A stretch of 34,330 bases of DNA, taken from a bacterium. GTDB taxonomy: Bacteria > Desulfobacterota > S145-22. The notes under the pieces are model-generated. The model was given only the letters and a program-made list of their open reading frames with translations. It was not told the origin of the DNA and searched no databases. Numbering within the stretch: position 1 is the first letter of the stretch; each line of letters starts with the position of its first letter. Of the stretch, positions 1 to 7,970 are shown one piece after another. The stretch covers positions 1 through 34,330 of the forward strand of contig JALSPC010000121.1 in the NCBI GenBank assembly GCA_026986155.1. The letters are read 5' to 3'. The translations under genes and the position numbers were made by a program.

Positions 1-390
1 CAAGGCGACATGCTCTTCCTCCCCCCCGGCACCTCCCAGATGATGCGCCTGCACGGGGCTTTCGTTTCCGGAGCGGAGATCAACAAGATCGTCCAGTTCC
101 TTAAGAAACAGTCGAAACCTGACTACGTGGATCTCGTCCAGGTGGAAGAGGCCGGAAAGTCCCGCGGGAGCTTCCAGGAATACGACGACGGATACGACGA
201 GAAATACGACGAGGCGGTGGCCTTCGTGACCGAGGCGGGCCAGGCCTCCATTTCCATGGTCCAGCGGAGATTCCGCATCGGGTACAACCGGGCGGCCCGC
301 ATTATCGAAAAGATGGAAGAAGACGGAGTCGTGGGACCGGCCGACGGCGCCAAGCCCCGGAAGGTCCTGGCCCCCAAAATCTACAAGTGA
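1..390 (+). CDS. ftsK: DNA translocase FtsK, C-terminal end (partial)
   Basis: The reading frame is open from the first base, so the gene begins outside the window. FtsK is a membrane-anchored hexameric ATPase that pumps DNA at the septum and activates XerCD recombination at dif. The visible part opens with the end of the RecA-like motor (GDMLFLPPGTS, then RLHGAFVS), which is characteristic of FtsK/SpoIIIE. A short acidic linker follows. The last ~65 residues form the gamma winged-helix domain that reads KOPS sequences (SISMVQRRFRIGYNRAARII, then MEEDGVVGPADGAKPRKVL). The TGA stop is followed 11 bases later by lolA. An FtsK-LolA neighbourhood is common in proteobacteria. Confidence 0.95.
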   Translation, partial: QGDMLFLPPGTSQMMRLHGAFVSGAEINKIVQFLKKQSKPDYVDLVQVEEAGKSRGSFQEYDDGYDEKYDEAVAFVTEAGQASISMVQRRFRIGYNRAARIIEKMEEDGVVGPADGAKPRKVLAPKIYK

Positions 391-401
391 AGGAAACATC
401 C

Positions 402-1088
402 ATGACAAAAACGTTTTTGACTATGGCGGGAAAACGCGTCGCGTGGCTTTGGGCGGCCTTGTTTGTCGTTCTCCTCGTCCTTCCCCTCCAGGCGCAGCCC
501 GTAAAGAACGGCGGTGATTATCTTAACCGCATCGAAAAACGCTACGGCGTCGTTGGCACCTTCCGGGCGAAGTTCGTCCAGGTATCCAAGGCCCCGGGCG
601 TGGTCAGGACGGAACGGGCCAGCGGCATTGTCTATCTCAGAAAAGACGGGAAATTCAGATGGGATTACGACAAGCCGGAGGTGGTTCTCATCGTGAGCGA
701 CGGAAAGACCCTCTGGATCTACCAGGCGGAAGACAAACAGGTCATGGTCGATGAGGCCTTCGGGAAAAAGATGAAGCGTTTTCCCTACACCTTCCTCAAG
801 GGGATGCAGCGGCTCCATGAGGACTTCGATGCCCGGGTCCTGTCCGGAAACGGGCCTTTCGTCACCCTGGAGCTAATTCCGAAAAAGTCCCTCAAGCAAA
901 TCCAGAAGATGTTCATCACCTTTGACAGCACAACCCTCCTGATTCACAAGATACGCTGGACCTCCGCCCAGGAAGTGGAAACCGTCATCACCTTCGACGA
1001 TATTGACATCACCTCCAAAATCCCCGATAGTGTGTTCCATTTCGACCCCCCGGAGGGGGTGGACATCGTCAAGGCGGACACGCCGTAA
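402..1088 (+). CDS. lolA: Outer-membrane lipoprotein carrier protein LolA
   Basis: Periplasmic chaperone that takes lipoproteins from LolCDE in the inner membrane and delivers them to the outer membrane. The first ~36 residues form a signal peptide: basic start, a hydrophobic core (WLWAALFVVLLVLPL) and a plausible cleavage site after LQA. The mature part has LolA-family features such as GTFRAKFVQVS, ASGIVYLRKDGKFRWDYD and a late VFHFDPPEGVDIV. The 228-residue length is normal. A GTG at 387 overlaps the ftsK stop in the same frame, but the ATG at 402 has AGGAA six bases upstream and gives the better signal peptide. The presence of LolA implies a Gram-negative envelope. mgtE follows after 13 bases. 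Confidence 0.93.
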   Translation: MTKTFLTMAGKRVAWLWAALFVVLLVLPLQAQPVKNGGDYLNRIEKRYGVVGTFRAKFVQVSKAPGVVRTERASGIVYLRKDGKFRWDYDKPEVVLIVSDGKTLWIYQAEDKQVMVDEAFGKKMKRFPYTFLKGMQRLHEDFDARVLSGNGPFVTLELIPKKSLKQIQKMFITFDSTTLLIHKIRWTSAQEVETVITFDDIDITSKIPDSVFHFDPPEGVDIVKADTP

Positions 1089-1101
1089 GAGTGAGGAAGG
1101 C

Positions 1102-2466
1102 ATGGTAAAACCGAAACCCCAGGTGCTGCTCGACTCTGTCCGGAAACTGACCCGGCGACAGGCGACGGGCCCCTTGACCAACATCCTGAAAAAATCGCAC
1201 CCCGCCGACATCGCCGAGGTCATCAAATACCTGACGGACTCCGAGAAGAAATTGGTCTTCGGCCTCATCAACGACCCGGAAAAGGCCGCAGACGTCCTCT
1301 CTGAGTTGGATATCTCCGACAGCCTTCATCTCTTGAGCGGGATGACGGAGGAACAGATCAGCACCATCCTGAACGAGATGTCCTCCGACGACGCGGCGGA
1401 GTTGATTTCCAACCTCCCCGAGGAGATCTCGGCCCGTGTGCTCCAGTTGATGGAACACGAGGACCAGAAGGACGTGGAGGATCTCCTCCAATACGACGAG
1501 AAGACAGCCGGCCGTATCATGACCACGGAGTTCTTCGCGCTCCACGAGGACACCACGGCCGAGGACGCCATGAAGGCCATTCGCGAAAATTCCGAGGCGG
1601 AAATGGTCTTCTACATCTACGTGGTCGACGAGCGCAACCACCTGGTGGGGGTAGTCTCTCTGCGTCAGCTCGTGGTGGTTCCGCCGAAAACCAAACTCAA
1701 GGATATCATGATCACGGATGTCATCTCGGTCGCCACCGACACGGACCAGGAAGAGGTGGCACGGATCGTGGAACGCTACAACTTCCTGGCCATCCCCGTC
1801 GTGGACGAAAGAAACCACCTCATGGGAATCATCACCGTGGACGATGTCATCGACGTCCTGCGTGAAGAGGCCACGGAAGACATCATGAAGATGGTGGGAA
1901 CCAAGGAAGAGGAGTTCGTCTACCACGACAAGGTCACGCGAGTGGCCCGGCTCCGCCTCCCTTGGCTCATCACCAACCTGTTCGGAGGCCTCGTGACGGG
2001 TTACCTTCTCTGGCTCTTCAAAGTCACCATTAAGGACATGCTCGCGCTGATCACCTTCGTCCCCGTCATCACGGGGATGGGGGGCAATGTGGGTGTCCAG
2101 TCTTCTTCCATCATGGTGCGGGGATTCGCCACGGGAAAGGTCAACTTCGGCCGCGTCAAGCAGTTCCTGCTGCGGGAAATCATGATCGGGTTTCTCATGG
2201 GAACCATTTGCGGTATCGTCGTCGGCCTGGTGGGGTATGTCTGGCACCACAACTTCACCCTGGGGCTCGTGGTCGGCATCGCCATGATGGCGGCCATGAC
2301 CGTGGCGGCCACCATGGGGACTCTCGTTCCCACCTTTTTCCGGAAGATCCACGTGGATCCCGCCATCGCCTCCGGCCCTTTCGTCACCACCTCCAACGAC
2401 ATTGTGGGTATCCTCATCTACCTGGGAACGGCGACCCTGATTCTTCGCTATTTCCACATGATCTGA
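1102..2466 (+). CDS. mgtE: Magnesium transporter MgtE
   Basis: Inner-membrane Mg2+ channel gated by cytosolic Mg2+. Domains in order: MgtE N domain of acidic helical repeats (about 35-135), a CBS pair (about 137-260, with YIYVVDERNHLVGVVSLRQL and AIPVVDERNHLMGIITVDDV), a connecting helix, and a five-helix membrane domain (about 287-454) with PVITGMGGNVGVQ, which carries the conserved pore region. At 454 residues it has the family length. The open frame extends upstream to 1003, overlapping lolA. The ATG at 1102 is preferred because GAGGAAGG lies just before it and the protein then starts where MgtE proteins normally do. No Mg2+ riboswitch fits in the 13-base gap upstream. Confidence 0.95.
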   Translation: MVKPKPQVLLDSVRKLTRRQATGPLTNILKKSHPADIAEVIKYLTDSEKKLVFGLINDPEKAADVLSELDISDSLHLLSGMTEEQISTILNEMSSDDAAELISNLPEEISARVLQLMEHEDQKDVEDLLQYDEKTAGRIMTTEFFALHEDTTAEDAMKAIRENSEAEMVFYIYVVDERNHLVGVVSLRQLVVVPPKTKLKDIMITDVISVATDTDQEEVARIVERYNFLAIPVVDERNHLMGIITVDDVIDVLREEATEDIMKMVGTKEEEFVYHDKVTRVARLRLPWLITNLFGGLVTGYLLWLFKVTIKDMLALITFVPVITGMGGNVGVQSSSIMVRGFATGKVNFGRVKQFLLREIMIGFLMGTICGIVVGLVGYVWHHNFTLGLVVGIAMMAAMTVAATMGTLVPTFFRKIHVDPAIASGPFVTTSNDIVGILIYLGTATLILRYFHMI

Positions 2467-2573
2467 CCATGTCACCGGAAAAAGCCAGGCCTGAAAAAAC
2501 ACTTTTAGGTGCCGGCACTGATTCACTGCCCCCCTTTGCCGGGGTCGTTACAGACAGCGCGGTTTAGGAAACG

Positions 2574-3329
2574 ATGACCATGGAAGGCATCGTGCTCCGG
2601 CGCATCGACTACGGGGAATCGGACCAGGTCGTCAAGATTTTTCTCAAGGAACTCGGGTGTGTTTCCGGCATCGCCAAGGGCATCAAACGGAGCAAAAAGC
2701 GGTTTCCCCACCGCCTCGAGCCCTTCCGGGTCTTCGATTTCACCCTAGGTCGAAAAAAACCGGGACAAGGTCTCTATTTTATCCAGGCGGCGGACCAGCT
2801 CCGCGACTTCGAGGGGATCAAGGAAGACATTCAAAAGATCGCCCTGGGAAACCTCATCCTTGAGATGGTTCTCGTCTCCGTCAAGGAAGAGCACGCCCAT
2901 CCCGATCTCTACGCCTTCATTCTGGAGTGTTTTCAGGCGTTGTGCGACGCAGGTGAGATCGCCCCCCTTTGGTTTTACGCGGAAATCCATATCATGCGCC
3001 TGCTGGGATTCTCCCCCAACTTCGAGACCTGTCTCACGTGCAAAAGCCCCATTCAGAAAAGCGAGGATAACATCTTCGACGCGTCCGGCGGCGGCGTTGT
3101 CTGTCCGAGGTGCCGGCCGCGCCACTTGGACACAACGCGTCCCGTCACTTCCGGGCCCCTGGGCGTCCTCCAGTTCCTGAAGAGGGTTCCGCCAGGCGCC
3201 GTCTCCCGCGTCCGGATCTCGGATACCGCGCGGGAGGAAATCGCGTCCCTGCTTGCCGCGTTCATCACCTACCACCTGGAACGGCCCCTCAAGTCTCTCC
3301 CGTTTCTCTCGGAACTGATGGCGGGGTAG
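2574..3329 (+). CDS. recO: DNA repair protein RecO
   Basis: Recombination mediator of the RecFOR pathway that helps load RecA on SSB-coated single-stranded DNA. The N-terminal OB fold is clear (EGIVLRRIDYGESDQVVKIF, then GIAKGIKRSKKRF), followed by the helical domain. A four-cysteine zinc site is visible: Cys153-x2-Cys156 (CLTC) and Cys177-x2-Cys180 (CPRC). At 251 residues it has the usual length. A second in-frame ATG lies two codons downstream (2580) and cannot be excluded as the start. The gene ends 18 bases before the convergent decarboxylase gene. Confidence 0.93.
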   Translation: MTMEGIVLRRIDYGESDQVVKIFLKELGCVSGIAKGIKRSKKRFPHRLEPFRVFDFTLGRKKPGQGLYFIQAADQLRDFEGIKEDIQKIALGNLILEMVLVSVKEEHAHPDLYAFILECFQALCDAGEIAPLWFYAEIHIMRLLGFSPNFETCLTCKSPIQKSEDNIFDASGGGVVCPRCRPRHLDTTRPVTSGPLGVLQFLKRVPPGAVSRVRISDTAREEIASLLAAFITYHLERPLKSLPFLSELMAG

Positions 3330-3347
3330 AAGACCAAACGATGCGGT

Positions 3348-4688
3348 CTATCCAGCCAGATCCCCGATAATTTCGTAGATTTTGTCCACCCAGTCCAGGT
3401 GCTCCGGCTTCATCAGGCAGGAACGAAGGCAGGTCACCGTCTCTCCGTCTCGCTCGACACCCGCCATCGGGCCCTCGAAGAATTTCACGGGGAGGGCGGC
3501 CAGCGCCAGGTGAAGTTCACGCTCTGCCGCCGCCTCGAACATGGCGGCGGAGGCCCGAGATATCTCGGATACCTTTCCCCGCTTAGGCGCCCAGATGACG
3601 ATATCCAGCTCCGGGGGGAAGGCGGTGACAAACCGGGAATCCGCGGATAACTTATCATACAGTTTCACCGCCGCCGCGCGACATCTCTCGAGCATTCCCG
3701 CGAACACGCCGCCCCGCACGAGGGGAAATAGACGCTGCGTGGCCCACAGGGCGACCGCCGAGGCCCCCGCCCGGGAACATTCCAGGCTTATCTCCCCCAG
3801 GTGCAGTTCCTTAGAGCTGAAGTAGGTATAGGGCGAATCGTGCTTGTAAAAACGCCCCACGGATGGGTCTCTGAAGAGGACACACCCGCACCCGTACGGC
3901 TGGAGACCGTGCTTGTGGGGGTCGACGACGATGGAGTCCACCGCGCCGAGGCGCCGGTAGGCTGCCATGGTCTCCTCCGGCAGGTTCTCCGCCAGGGTGA
4001 AGTAACCACCGTAGGCCGCGTCCGCGTGGAGACGGAACCCGTATTTCTCCTTGAGGCCAAGGATCTCCGGCAAGGGATCCACGGAGCCTGTGGCCGTCGT
4101 GCCAAGAGTGGCCACCACGGTTCCCACCTCTTCCTTCTTCAGCAGGTCTTCCAAAACATTCAGGTCCATTCGCGCCCGCTCATCCGTCGCCACGGCGCGA
4201 AACGGCAGCTTGAGAACCTGCGTGAGGCGGTTGTGGGTGTAATGGGCCTGTTCGGAGGCCACGATGAGCTTGCCGGGTGCAAGAAGCCCCGAGATCCAGA
4301 GGGCCTCCATGTTGGCCAAGGTCCCGCCTCCCGTCAGGTGCCCCAGGTGCGACTCCCATCCGAACATCTTGGCGATTTCCGCGACCGCCTCCTTCTCCAT
4401 GTGGGAGCTGGCGCGTCCCCCGTCCAGGGCGTGGTTGTTCGGGTTGATCCACATGGCCAGCATGTAGGCAAGGTGCGCGATAGGATGCGGGGGTTTCAAC
4501 ATCTGTCCCGCGTAAAGGGGGTGAAAATAGGGATAGTTGTCCCGCAGACGCTCGGCCGTTTCCCTCAGGACGGCAACCAGTGATTCATGCTCCACCTCGA
4601 AAGAAACGTCGGGGAGATGGGAAAAGCCCTCTTCCAGCACCCTTACCGCCTCCTCAAGAAGCGGAATTCCTCGTTTGTCCAGCTTCAT
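3348..4688 (-). CDS. PLP-dependent group II amino-acid decarboxylase
   Basis: Pyridoxal-phosphate enzyme of the glutamate/aromatic amino-acid/diaminobutyrate decarboxylase group, 446 residues. Visible hallmarks are GHLTGGGTLANMEAL (phosphate-binding turn), HADAAYGG (His221 stacking on PLP and Asp223 binding the pyridine nitrogen) and DPHKHG with Lys259 as the Schiff-base lysine. The substrate cannot be read from the sequence: tyrosine, aspartate, glutamate and diaminobutyrate are all possible. The ATG at 4688 has GAGGAG seven bases upstream, and a good sigma-70-like promoter lies at 4721-4749. It is divergent from the speD operon, so an amine-metabolism role is natural. Because formylmethanofuran-dehydrogenase-like genes lie downstream of speE, a role like the tyrosine decarboxylase MfnA (methanofuran synthesis) is an alternative, which is inference only. 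Confidence 0.88.
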   Translation of the reverse strand: MKLDKRGIPLLEEAVRVLEEGFSHLPDVSFEVEHESLVAVLRETAERLRDNYPYFHPLYAGQMLKPPHPIAHLAYMLAMWINPNNHALDGGRASSHMEKEAVAEIAKMFGWESHLGHLTGGGTLANMEALWISGLLAPGKLIVASEQAHYTHNRLTQVLKLPFRAVATDERARMDLNVLEDLLKKEEVGTVVATLGTTATGSVDPLPEILGLKEKYGFRLHADAAYGGYFTLAENLPEETMAAYRRLGAVDSIVVDPHKHGLQPYGCGCVLFRDPSVGRFYKHDSPYTYFSSKELHLGEISLECSRAGASAVALWATQRLFPLVRGGVFAGMLERCRAAAVKLYDKLSADSRFVTAFPPELDIVIWAPKRGKVSEISRASAAMFEAAAERELHLALAALPVKFFEGPMAGVERDGETVTCLRSCLMKPEHLDWVDKIYEIIGDLAG

Positions 4689-4720
4689 GTCGTTTCTCCT
4701 CGTTCGTGAAGTTTCGCCCT

Positions 4721-4749
4721 TATCTATCCGACATCCCTGAGGTTGTCAA
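4721..4749 (-). promoter_or_regulatory. Sigma-70-like promoter for the decarboxylase
   Basis: Read on the minus strand: a perfect -35 TTGACA (4749-4744), a 17-base spacer and TAGATA as -10 (4726-4721). This would place the transcript start about 25 bases before the ATG at 4688. It lies back-to-back with the speD promoter. Confidence 0.65.
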
Positions 4750-4773
4750 TGAAAGGCTTTCTGTAAAAATTAC

Positions 4774-4801
4774 TTGACAAATCCCATTCAGACATTATAC
4801 T
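4774..4801 (+). promoter_or_regulatory. Sigma-70-like promoter for the speD operon
   Basis: TTGACA (4774-4779), a 16-base spacer and TATACT (4796-4801). Predicted start near 4808, giving a leader of about 50 bases before the TTG start of speD. The leader carries GCGCACC twice (near 4804 and 4829). The -35 elements of the two divergent promoters are about 25 bases apart, so a shared regulator could act on both. Confidence 0.7.
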
Positions 4802-4858
4802 TTGCGCACCGCTTAACGCGCGTCGCGCACCAACCTGAAAAAACGGGAGGGCACATGA

Positions 4859-5287
4859 TTGAAAGCTTTAGGACGCCACGTTTTGACTGAGTTCTACGGG
4901 TGTAAATCAAAGCTGCTTGATGATCTGGAGACCATCAAGTCCCTCATGGAACAGGCCGCCCTTTTCAGCGGCGCAACCATCATAGACAGTCGTTTTCATC
5001 GTTTCAATCCCTACGGCATCAGTGGCGTCGTCATCATCGCAGAATCGCACCTGGCCATTCACACGTGGCCGGAATTCGATTACGCCTCCATCGACATCTA
5101 TACCTGCGGCACCACCGTGAATCCCTGGAAGGCTTATGAATTCTTGAAAGAACACCTCGAGCCCCAAACCGACACGAAGCTGGAACTCCTTCGGGGCAGC
5201 GTCGAGGATCCCTCGCCGGAGCGGTGCCACCGCATCGCCGATCCCGTCGATCCCAGGATTGTCCCCATCACGGGAACCTCCTTTTAG
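4859..5287 (+). CDS. speD: S-adenosylmethionine decarboxylase proenzyme, prokaryotic class 1B type
   Basis: Makes decarboxylated S-adenosylmethionine, the aminopropyl donor for spermidine synthase. The 142-residue proenzyme cleaves itself to form a pyruvoyl cofactor. The processing motif AESHLAIHTWPE contains Ser63. His68 and Cys83 (in YTCG) fall at the positions of the catalytic residues known for the Thermotoga maritima enzyme. The start is TTG at 4859, with GGGAGG eight bases upstream. A nearby ATG at 4855 is in another frame. The start sequence MKALGRHVLTEFYGC is typical for the family. It is the first gene of an operon with pyruvoyl arginine decarboxylase and speE. Confidence 0.95.
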   Translation: MKALGRHVLTEFYGCKSKLLDDLETIKSLMEQAALFSGATIIDSRFHRFNPYGISGVVIIAESHLAIHTWPEFDYASIDIYTCGTTVNPWKAYEFLKEHLEPQTDTKLELLRGSVEDPSPERCHRIADPVDPRIVPITGTSF

Positions 5288-5291
5288 GGCC

Positions 5292-5762
5292 ATGTTCGAC
5301 ACGACCTACCGTCACTTCTTCTTCGCGTCGGGCCACGCCGAGGGCGCCACGCCGCTCAACGCGTTCGACGGGGCGCTCCTCGCTTCCGGCATCGGCAACA
5401 CTAACCTGATAAAAATCAGCAGCATCCTGCCCCCGGGCTGTATATTCCTGAGCCCTCCCCCACCCGTGGCGCCGGGAAAACTTGTTCCCGTGGCCTACGG
5501 CACCATCTTCAGCGATATCCCGGGGGAACGGATCGCCGCGGGCGTCGCGGTGGCTATCCCGGAAGATCCGTCCCTGCCGGGCGTCATTATGGAATACTCT
5601 TCCCGCGGGCACAAGGAAGAAATCGAGACCATCGTCCGGGACATGGCAAAGGAGGCCTTCCGCGTGCGGGACTTTCCCCTGAAGGACGTCATGAGCAGGG
5701 CCGTGGACTACGTATCCAAGGGCTCCGGCGCGGTCTTCGCCGGCGTCGTTCTATGGGAGTGA
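5292..5762 (+). CDS. Pyruvoyl-dependent arginine decarboxylase (PvlArgDC)
   Basis: Converts arginine to agmatine with a pyruvoyl cofactor made by self-cleavage, the enzyme type first known from methanogens. The processing region is TNLIKISSILPPGC, with the Ser43-Ser44 pair as the expected cleavage site. SRGHKEEIE and the overall 156-residue length fit the family. The ATG at 5292 begins four bases after the speD stop. Upstream in-frame TTG (5259) would overlap speD and adds residues unlike the family. The ribosome-binding site is weak, so translation may be coupled to speD. It lies between speD and speE, which supports polyamine synthesis. No agmatinase or agmatine deiminase gene is in the window, so the route from agmatine onward is not settled. 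Confidence 0.92.
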   Translation: MFDTTYRHFFFASGHAEGATPLNAFDGALLASGIGNTNLIKISSILPPGCIFLSPPPPVAPGKLVPVAYGTIFSDIPGERIAAGVAVAIPEDPSLPGVIMEYSSRGHKEEIETIVRDMAKEAFRVRDFPLKDVMSRAVDYVSKGSGAVFAGVVLWE

Positions 5763-5765
5763 AAC

Positions 5766-6638
5766 ATGGAACTCTGGTTCAAGGAGATCGATGAATCCGA
5801 AAGCGGGCTGACCTTCAGGGTCAAAAAGGTCCTGTTCACGAAGCAGACCCCCTACCAACGCCTCGACGTCTTCGAGACGGAATTCTACGGCAACGTCCTG
5901 GTCCTGGACGGGGCCGTTCAGATAACCGAGAAGGATGAGTTTGTCTATCACGAGATGCTAGCCCACGTTCCCCTCTACACCCATCCCGCGCCCAAGAACG
6001 TCCTTGTCATCGGCGGGGGGGACGGCGGAACCGTCCGGGAGGCGGTCAAGCACGCTGACGTGGAGCACGTGGACCTGGTGGAGATCGACGAAACCGTCAT
6101 CGAGGTTTCCCGAACCTACTTCCCGGAGGTCTCCCGCGAACTGGACAACCCAAAACTCACCATTTTACTCATGGACGGCATCGAATACGTCAAGTCGAAG
6201 AAAGCTCATTACGACGTTATCCTCATCGATTCCACCGACCCCGTCGGCCCCGCGGAGGGGCTCATCTCGGCCGCGTTCTACCGGGACGCCGCCGACGCCC
6301 TCAAGGACAACGGCGTCATGGCCGTTCAGGCGGAATCCCCCTTCTTCTACCCCGGCTGGGTCAGGAAGATCTGCCAGAACCTGAAAACCGCCTTCCCCGT
6401 CGTAAAGCTCTACCTCTCCTTCACCCCCACCTACCCCGGCGGCATGTGGACCTTCGGTTTCGCCTCCAAAGGGCTTGACCCGGTCGAGGATTTTGACCCG
6501 TCCCGGGTCCCGTCCGACGCAGACTTCAGGTATTACACGCCCGGCCTGCACCGCGCCGCCTTTCAGCTCCCCGCCTTCGCGGAGGAGCTCTGCGGGCAAA
6601 ACACTCCGCGCATTCGCGTCGGGAAAAGCCGCCATTAG
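5766..6638 (+). CDS. speE: Polyamine aminopropyltransferase (spermidine synthase)
   Basis: Transfers the aminopropyl group from decarboxylated AdoMet to putrescine or a related amine. Family features in order: N-terminal strands with TPYQRLDVFET, LDGAVQITEKDEFVYHEML, the nucleotide-binding VLVIGGGDGGTVREA, the acidic VDLVEID, and DVILIDSTDPVGPAEGL, which contains the catalytic aspartate region. At 290 residues it has the normal length. It begins three bases after the arginine decarboxylase stop. Because the pathway here produces agmatine and no ureohydrolase is adjacent, the enzyme might act on agmatine, as in some thermophiles. The sequence alone cannot decide this. The next gene, fwdB-like, follows after 20 bases. 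Confidence 0.95.
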   Translation: MELWFKEIDESESGLTFRVKKVLFTKQTPYQRLDVFETEFYGNVLVLDGAVQITEKDEFVYHEMLAHVPLYTHPAPKNVLVIGGGDGGTVREAVKHADVEHVDLVEIDETVIEVSRTYFPEVSRELDNPKLTILLMDGIEYVKSKKAHYDVILIDSTDPVGPAEGLISAAFYRDAADALKDNGVMAVQAESPFFYPGWVRKICQNLKTAFPVVKLYLSFTPTYPGGMWTFGFASKGLDPVEDFDPSRVPSDADFRYYTPGLHRAAFQLPAFAEELCGQNTPRIRVGKSRH

Positions 6639-6658
6639 GACTTTTAAAGGGAATTTCA

Positions 6659-7969
6659 TTGCCTGAAGACGCCATCATCAAGGAGGAAGACCGCTTTCAC
6701 GAGGCCGAAGGCGAGCCCATCAACTCCGCCGTATGTCCGGGATGCGGCTGTCTCTGCGAGGATATCGATCTCACGATAGAAGACGGCAAGGTCGTTCAGA
6801 TTTTTAACGCCTGTTCCTGGGGATTATCAAAATTCCACTTAGGGCACCGGTTCCTGAGGAAACCCAAACGCGCCAAATGTGTCTTCCCCTCGCGCGAAGA
6901 CCCCTCTGGGCGCGCCCTTCCCATTTCCTTTGAAGAGGCTATCAACAACGCCACGGCGCGTCTGAAAGCGGCGAAGCGTGTGGTCATGTCCGGCCTGTGC
7001 CAAACCACGTTCGACGCGCAGCTTGCGGCCATCTCCCTCATGAAACGCCTCGACGCCGTTGTCTATCCCTCGGAAGGCATGCTGCTGACCCCTTTTTTCA
7101 AGGCCCTTAAATCGCTGCCCTACCGGACGGCCACCCTCGAAGAGGTCCGCCAACTGGCCACCACCGTCATATTCTGGGGTGTCAATCCTCTCCACAGCTG
7201 TCCACGGCTGGTCACGAGATACGCCGTCTTCGTGGCGGGTATCAACGCCCCGGACCGGCATATCAGCCGCAAGGTCTTCTACGCGGACCCTTACGAAAAC
7301 GATACGGGCGGCTTCGCGCTTCGAATTCCTCTCACGGCCGAAAACGAAAGGGACATATTATCCACTCTCACGGACGTCATCGAAGAGGAATCTTTCTCCA
7401 TTCCCAAGGATCTGGAGGCGGTCGCGCGCGCCATCGAGGCCAGCCCCTTTGTAGCCCTTTTCGTGGGACGAGGGATCGCGTATCAGGAAAACCCGCAGGC
7501 CCTTATGGACGGTCTCGTGAGATTGTCCAACGCCATTTCCCGGCGGAGAGCGTGCGCCCTGCTGCCCGCCGTCTCGGATTTCAACGCCATGGGATTCTAC
7601 TTCGCCCTCCTGCAAAGCGGTATAGATCCGGCGGGGGATCCCCGCGTTAAGGGAGACCTGCGGGAATATGAACCGGCCAAAGGGGATGTCCTGTTATGCG
7701 TCGGATCCGACCCCATCTGGTTCTTCACGGAGGCGCAAATCACGGCCCTCCGGTCCATGGAAATTCCCGTCATCGCCGTTTCCGCGCTTCGGAATCAAAC
7801 GACCCACGCGGCGTCCCTCGTGATCCCCGTGGCCGAAAGCGGCGTGGAGGCGGAGGGGCTCACCTACCGGATGGACGGCATTCCCATCTGGCTGAAAAAG
7901 AGCCTCCCTTCCGCGCAACCCACGGATCTCGCCGTTCTTACCGCCCTGGAAAAGGGACTCGGGGATTGA
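6659..7969 (+). CDS. Formylmethanofuran dehydrogenase subunit B-like molybdopterin-fold protein
   Basis: Homologous to FwdB/FmdB/FhcB, 436 residues, which is the normal subunit B length. A [4Fe-4S] site is visible: Cys26-x2-Cys29-x3-Cys33-x18-Cys52 (VCPGCGCLC then NACSWGLSKF). The family signature WGVNPLHSCPRLVTRYAVF follows near residue 180. In archaeal FwdB a Cys or Sec near residue 118 binds Mo or W. Here the region reads SGLCQTTFDAQ, with one cysteine (Cys114) close to but probably not at that position. Subunits C and D, which complete the pterin site and tunnel, are absent from the window. Start TTG at 6659 has AAAGG eight bases upstream. It may be a structural or electron-transfer homologue, as FhcB is in methylotrophs. 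The substrate is unknown. Confidence 0.85.
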   Translation: MPEDAIIKEEDRFHEAEGEPINSAVCPGCGCLCEDIDLTIEDGKVVQIFNACSWGLSKFHLGHRFLRKPKRAKCVFPSREDPSGRALPISFEEAINNATARLKAAKRVVMSGLCQTTFDAQLAAISLMKRLDAVVYPSEGMLLTPFFKALKSLPYRTATLEEVRQLATTVIFWGVNPLHSCPRLVTRYAVFVAGINAPDRHISRKVFYADPYENDTGGFALRIPLTAENERDILSTLTDVIEEESFSIPKDLEAVARAIEASPFVALFVGRGIAYQENPQALMDGLVRLSNAISRRRACALLPAVSDFNAMGFYFALLQSGIDPAGDPRVKGDLREYEPAKGDVLLCVGSDPIWFFTEAQITALRSMEIPVIAVSALRNQTTHAASLVIPVAESGVEAEGLTYRMDGIPIWLKKSLPSAQPTDLAVLTALEKGLGD

Positions 7970-7970
7970 C

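Noticed and set aside
1069-2526. Long minus-strand open frame opposite mgtE
   Set aside because: Rich in His, Asp and Arg with no domain pattern; a shadow of high-GC codon bias in mgtE.
2469-2567. A 32-codon frame between mgtE and recO
   Set aside because: It starts two bases after the mgtE stop, but has no clear ribosome-binding site and its sequence (MSPEKARPEKTLLGAG start) shows no family pattern. It is more likely spacer.
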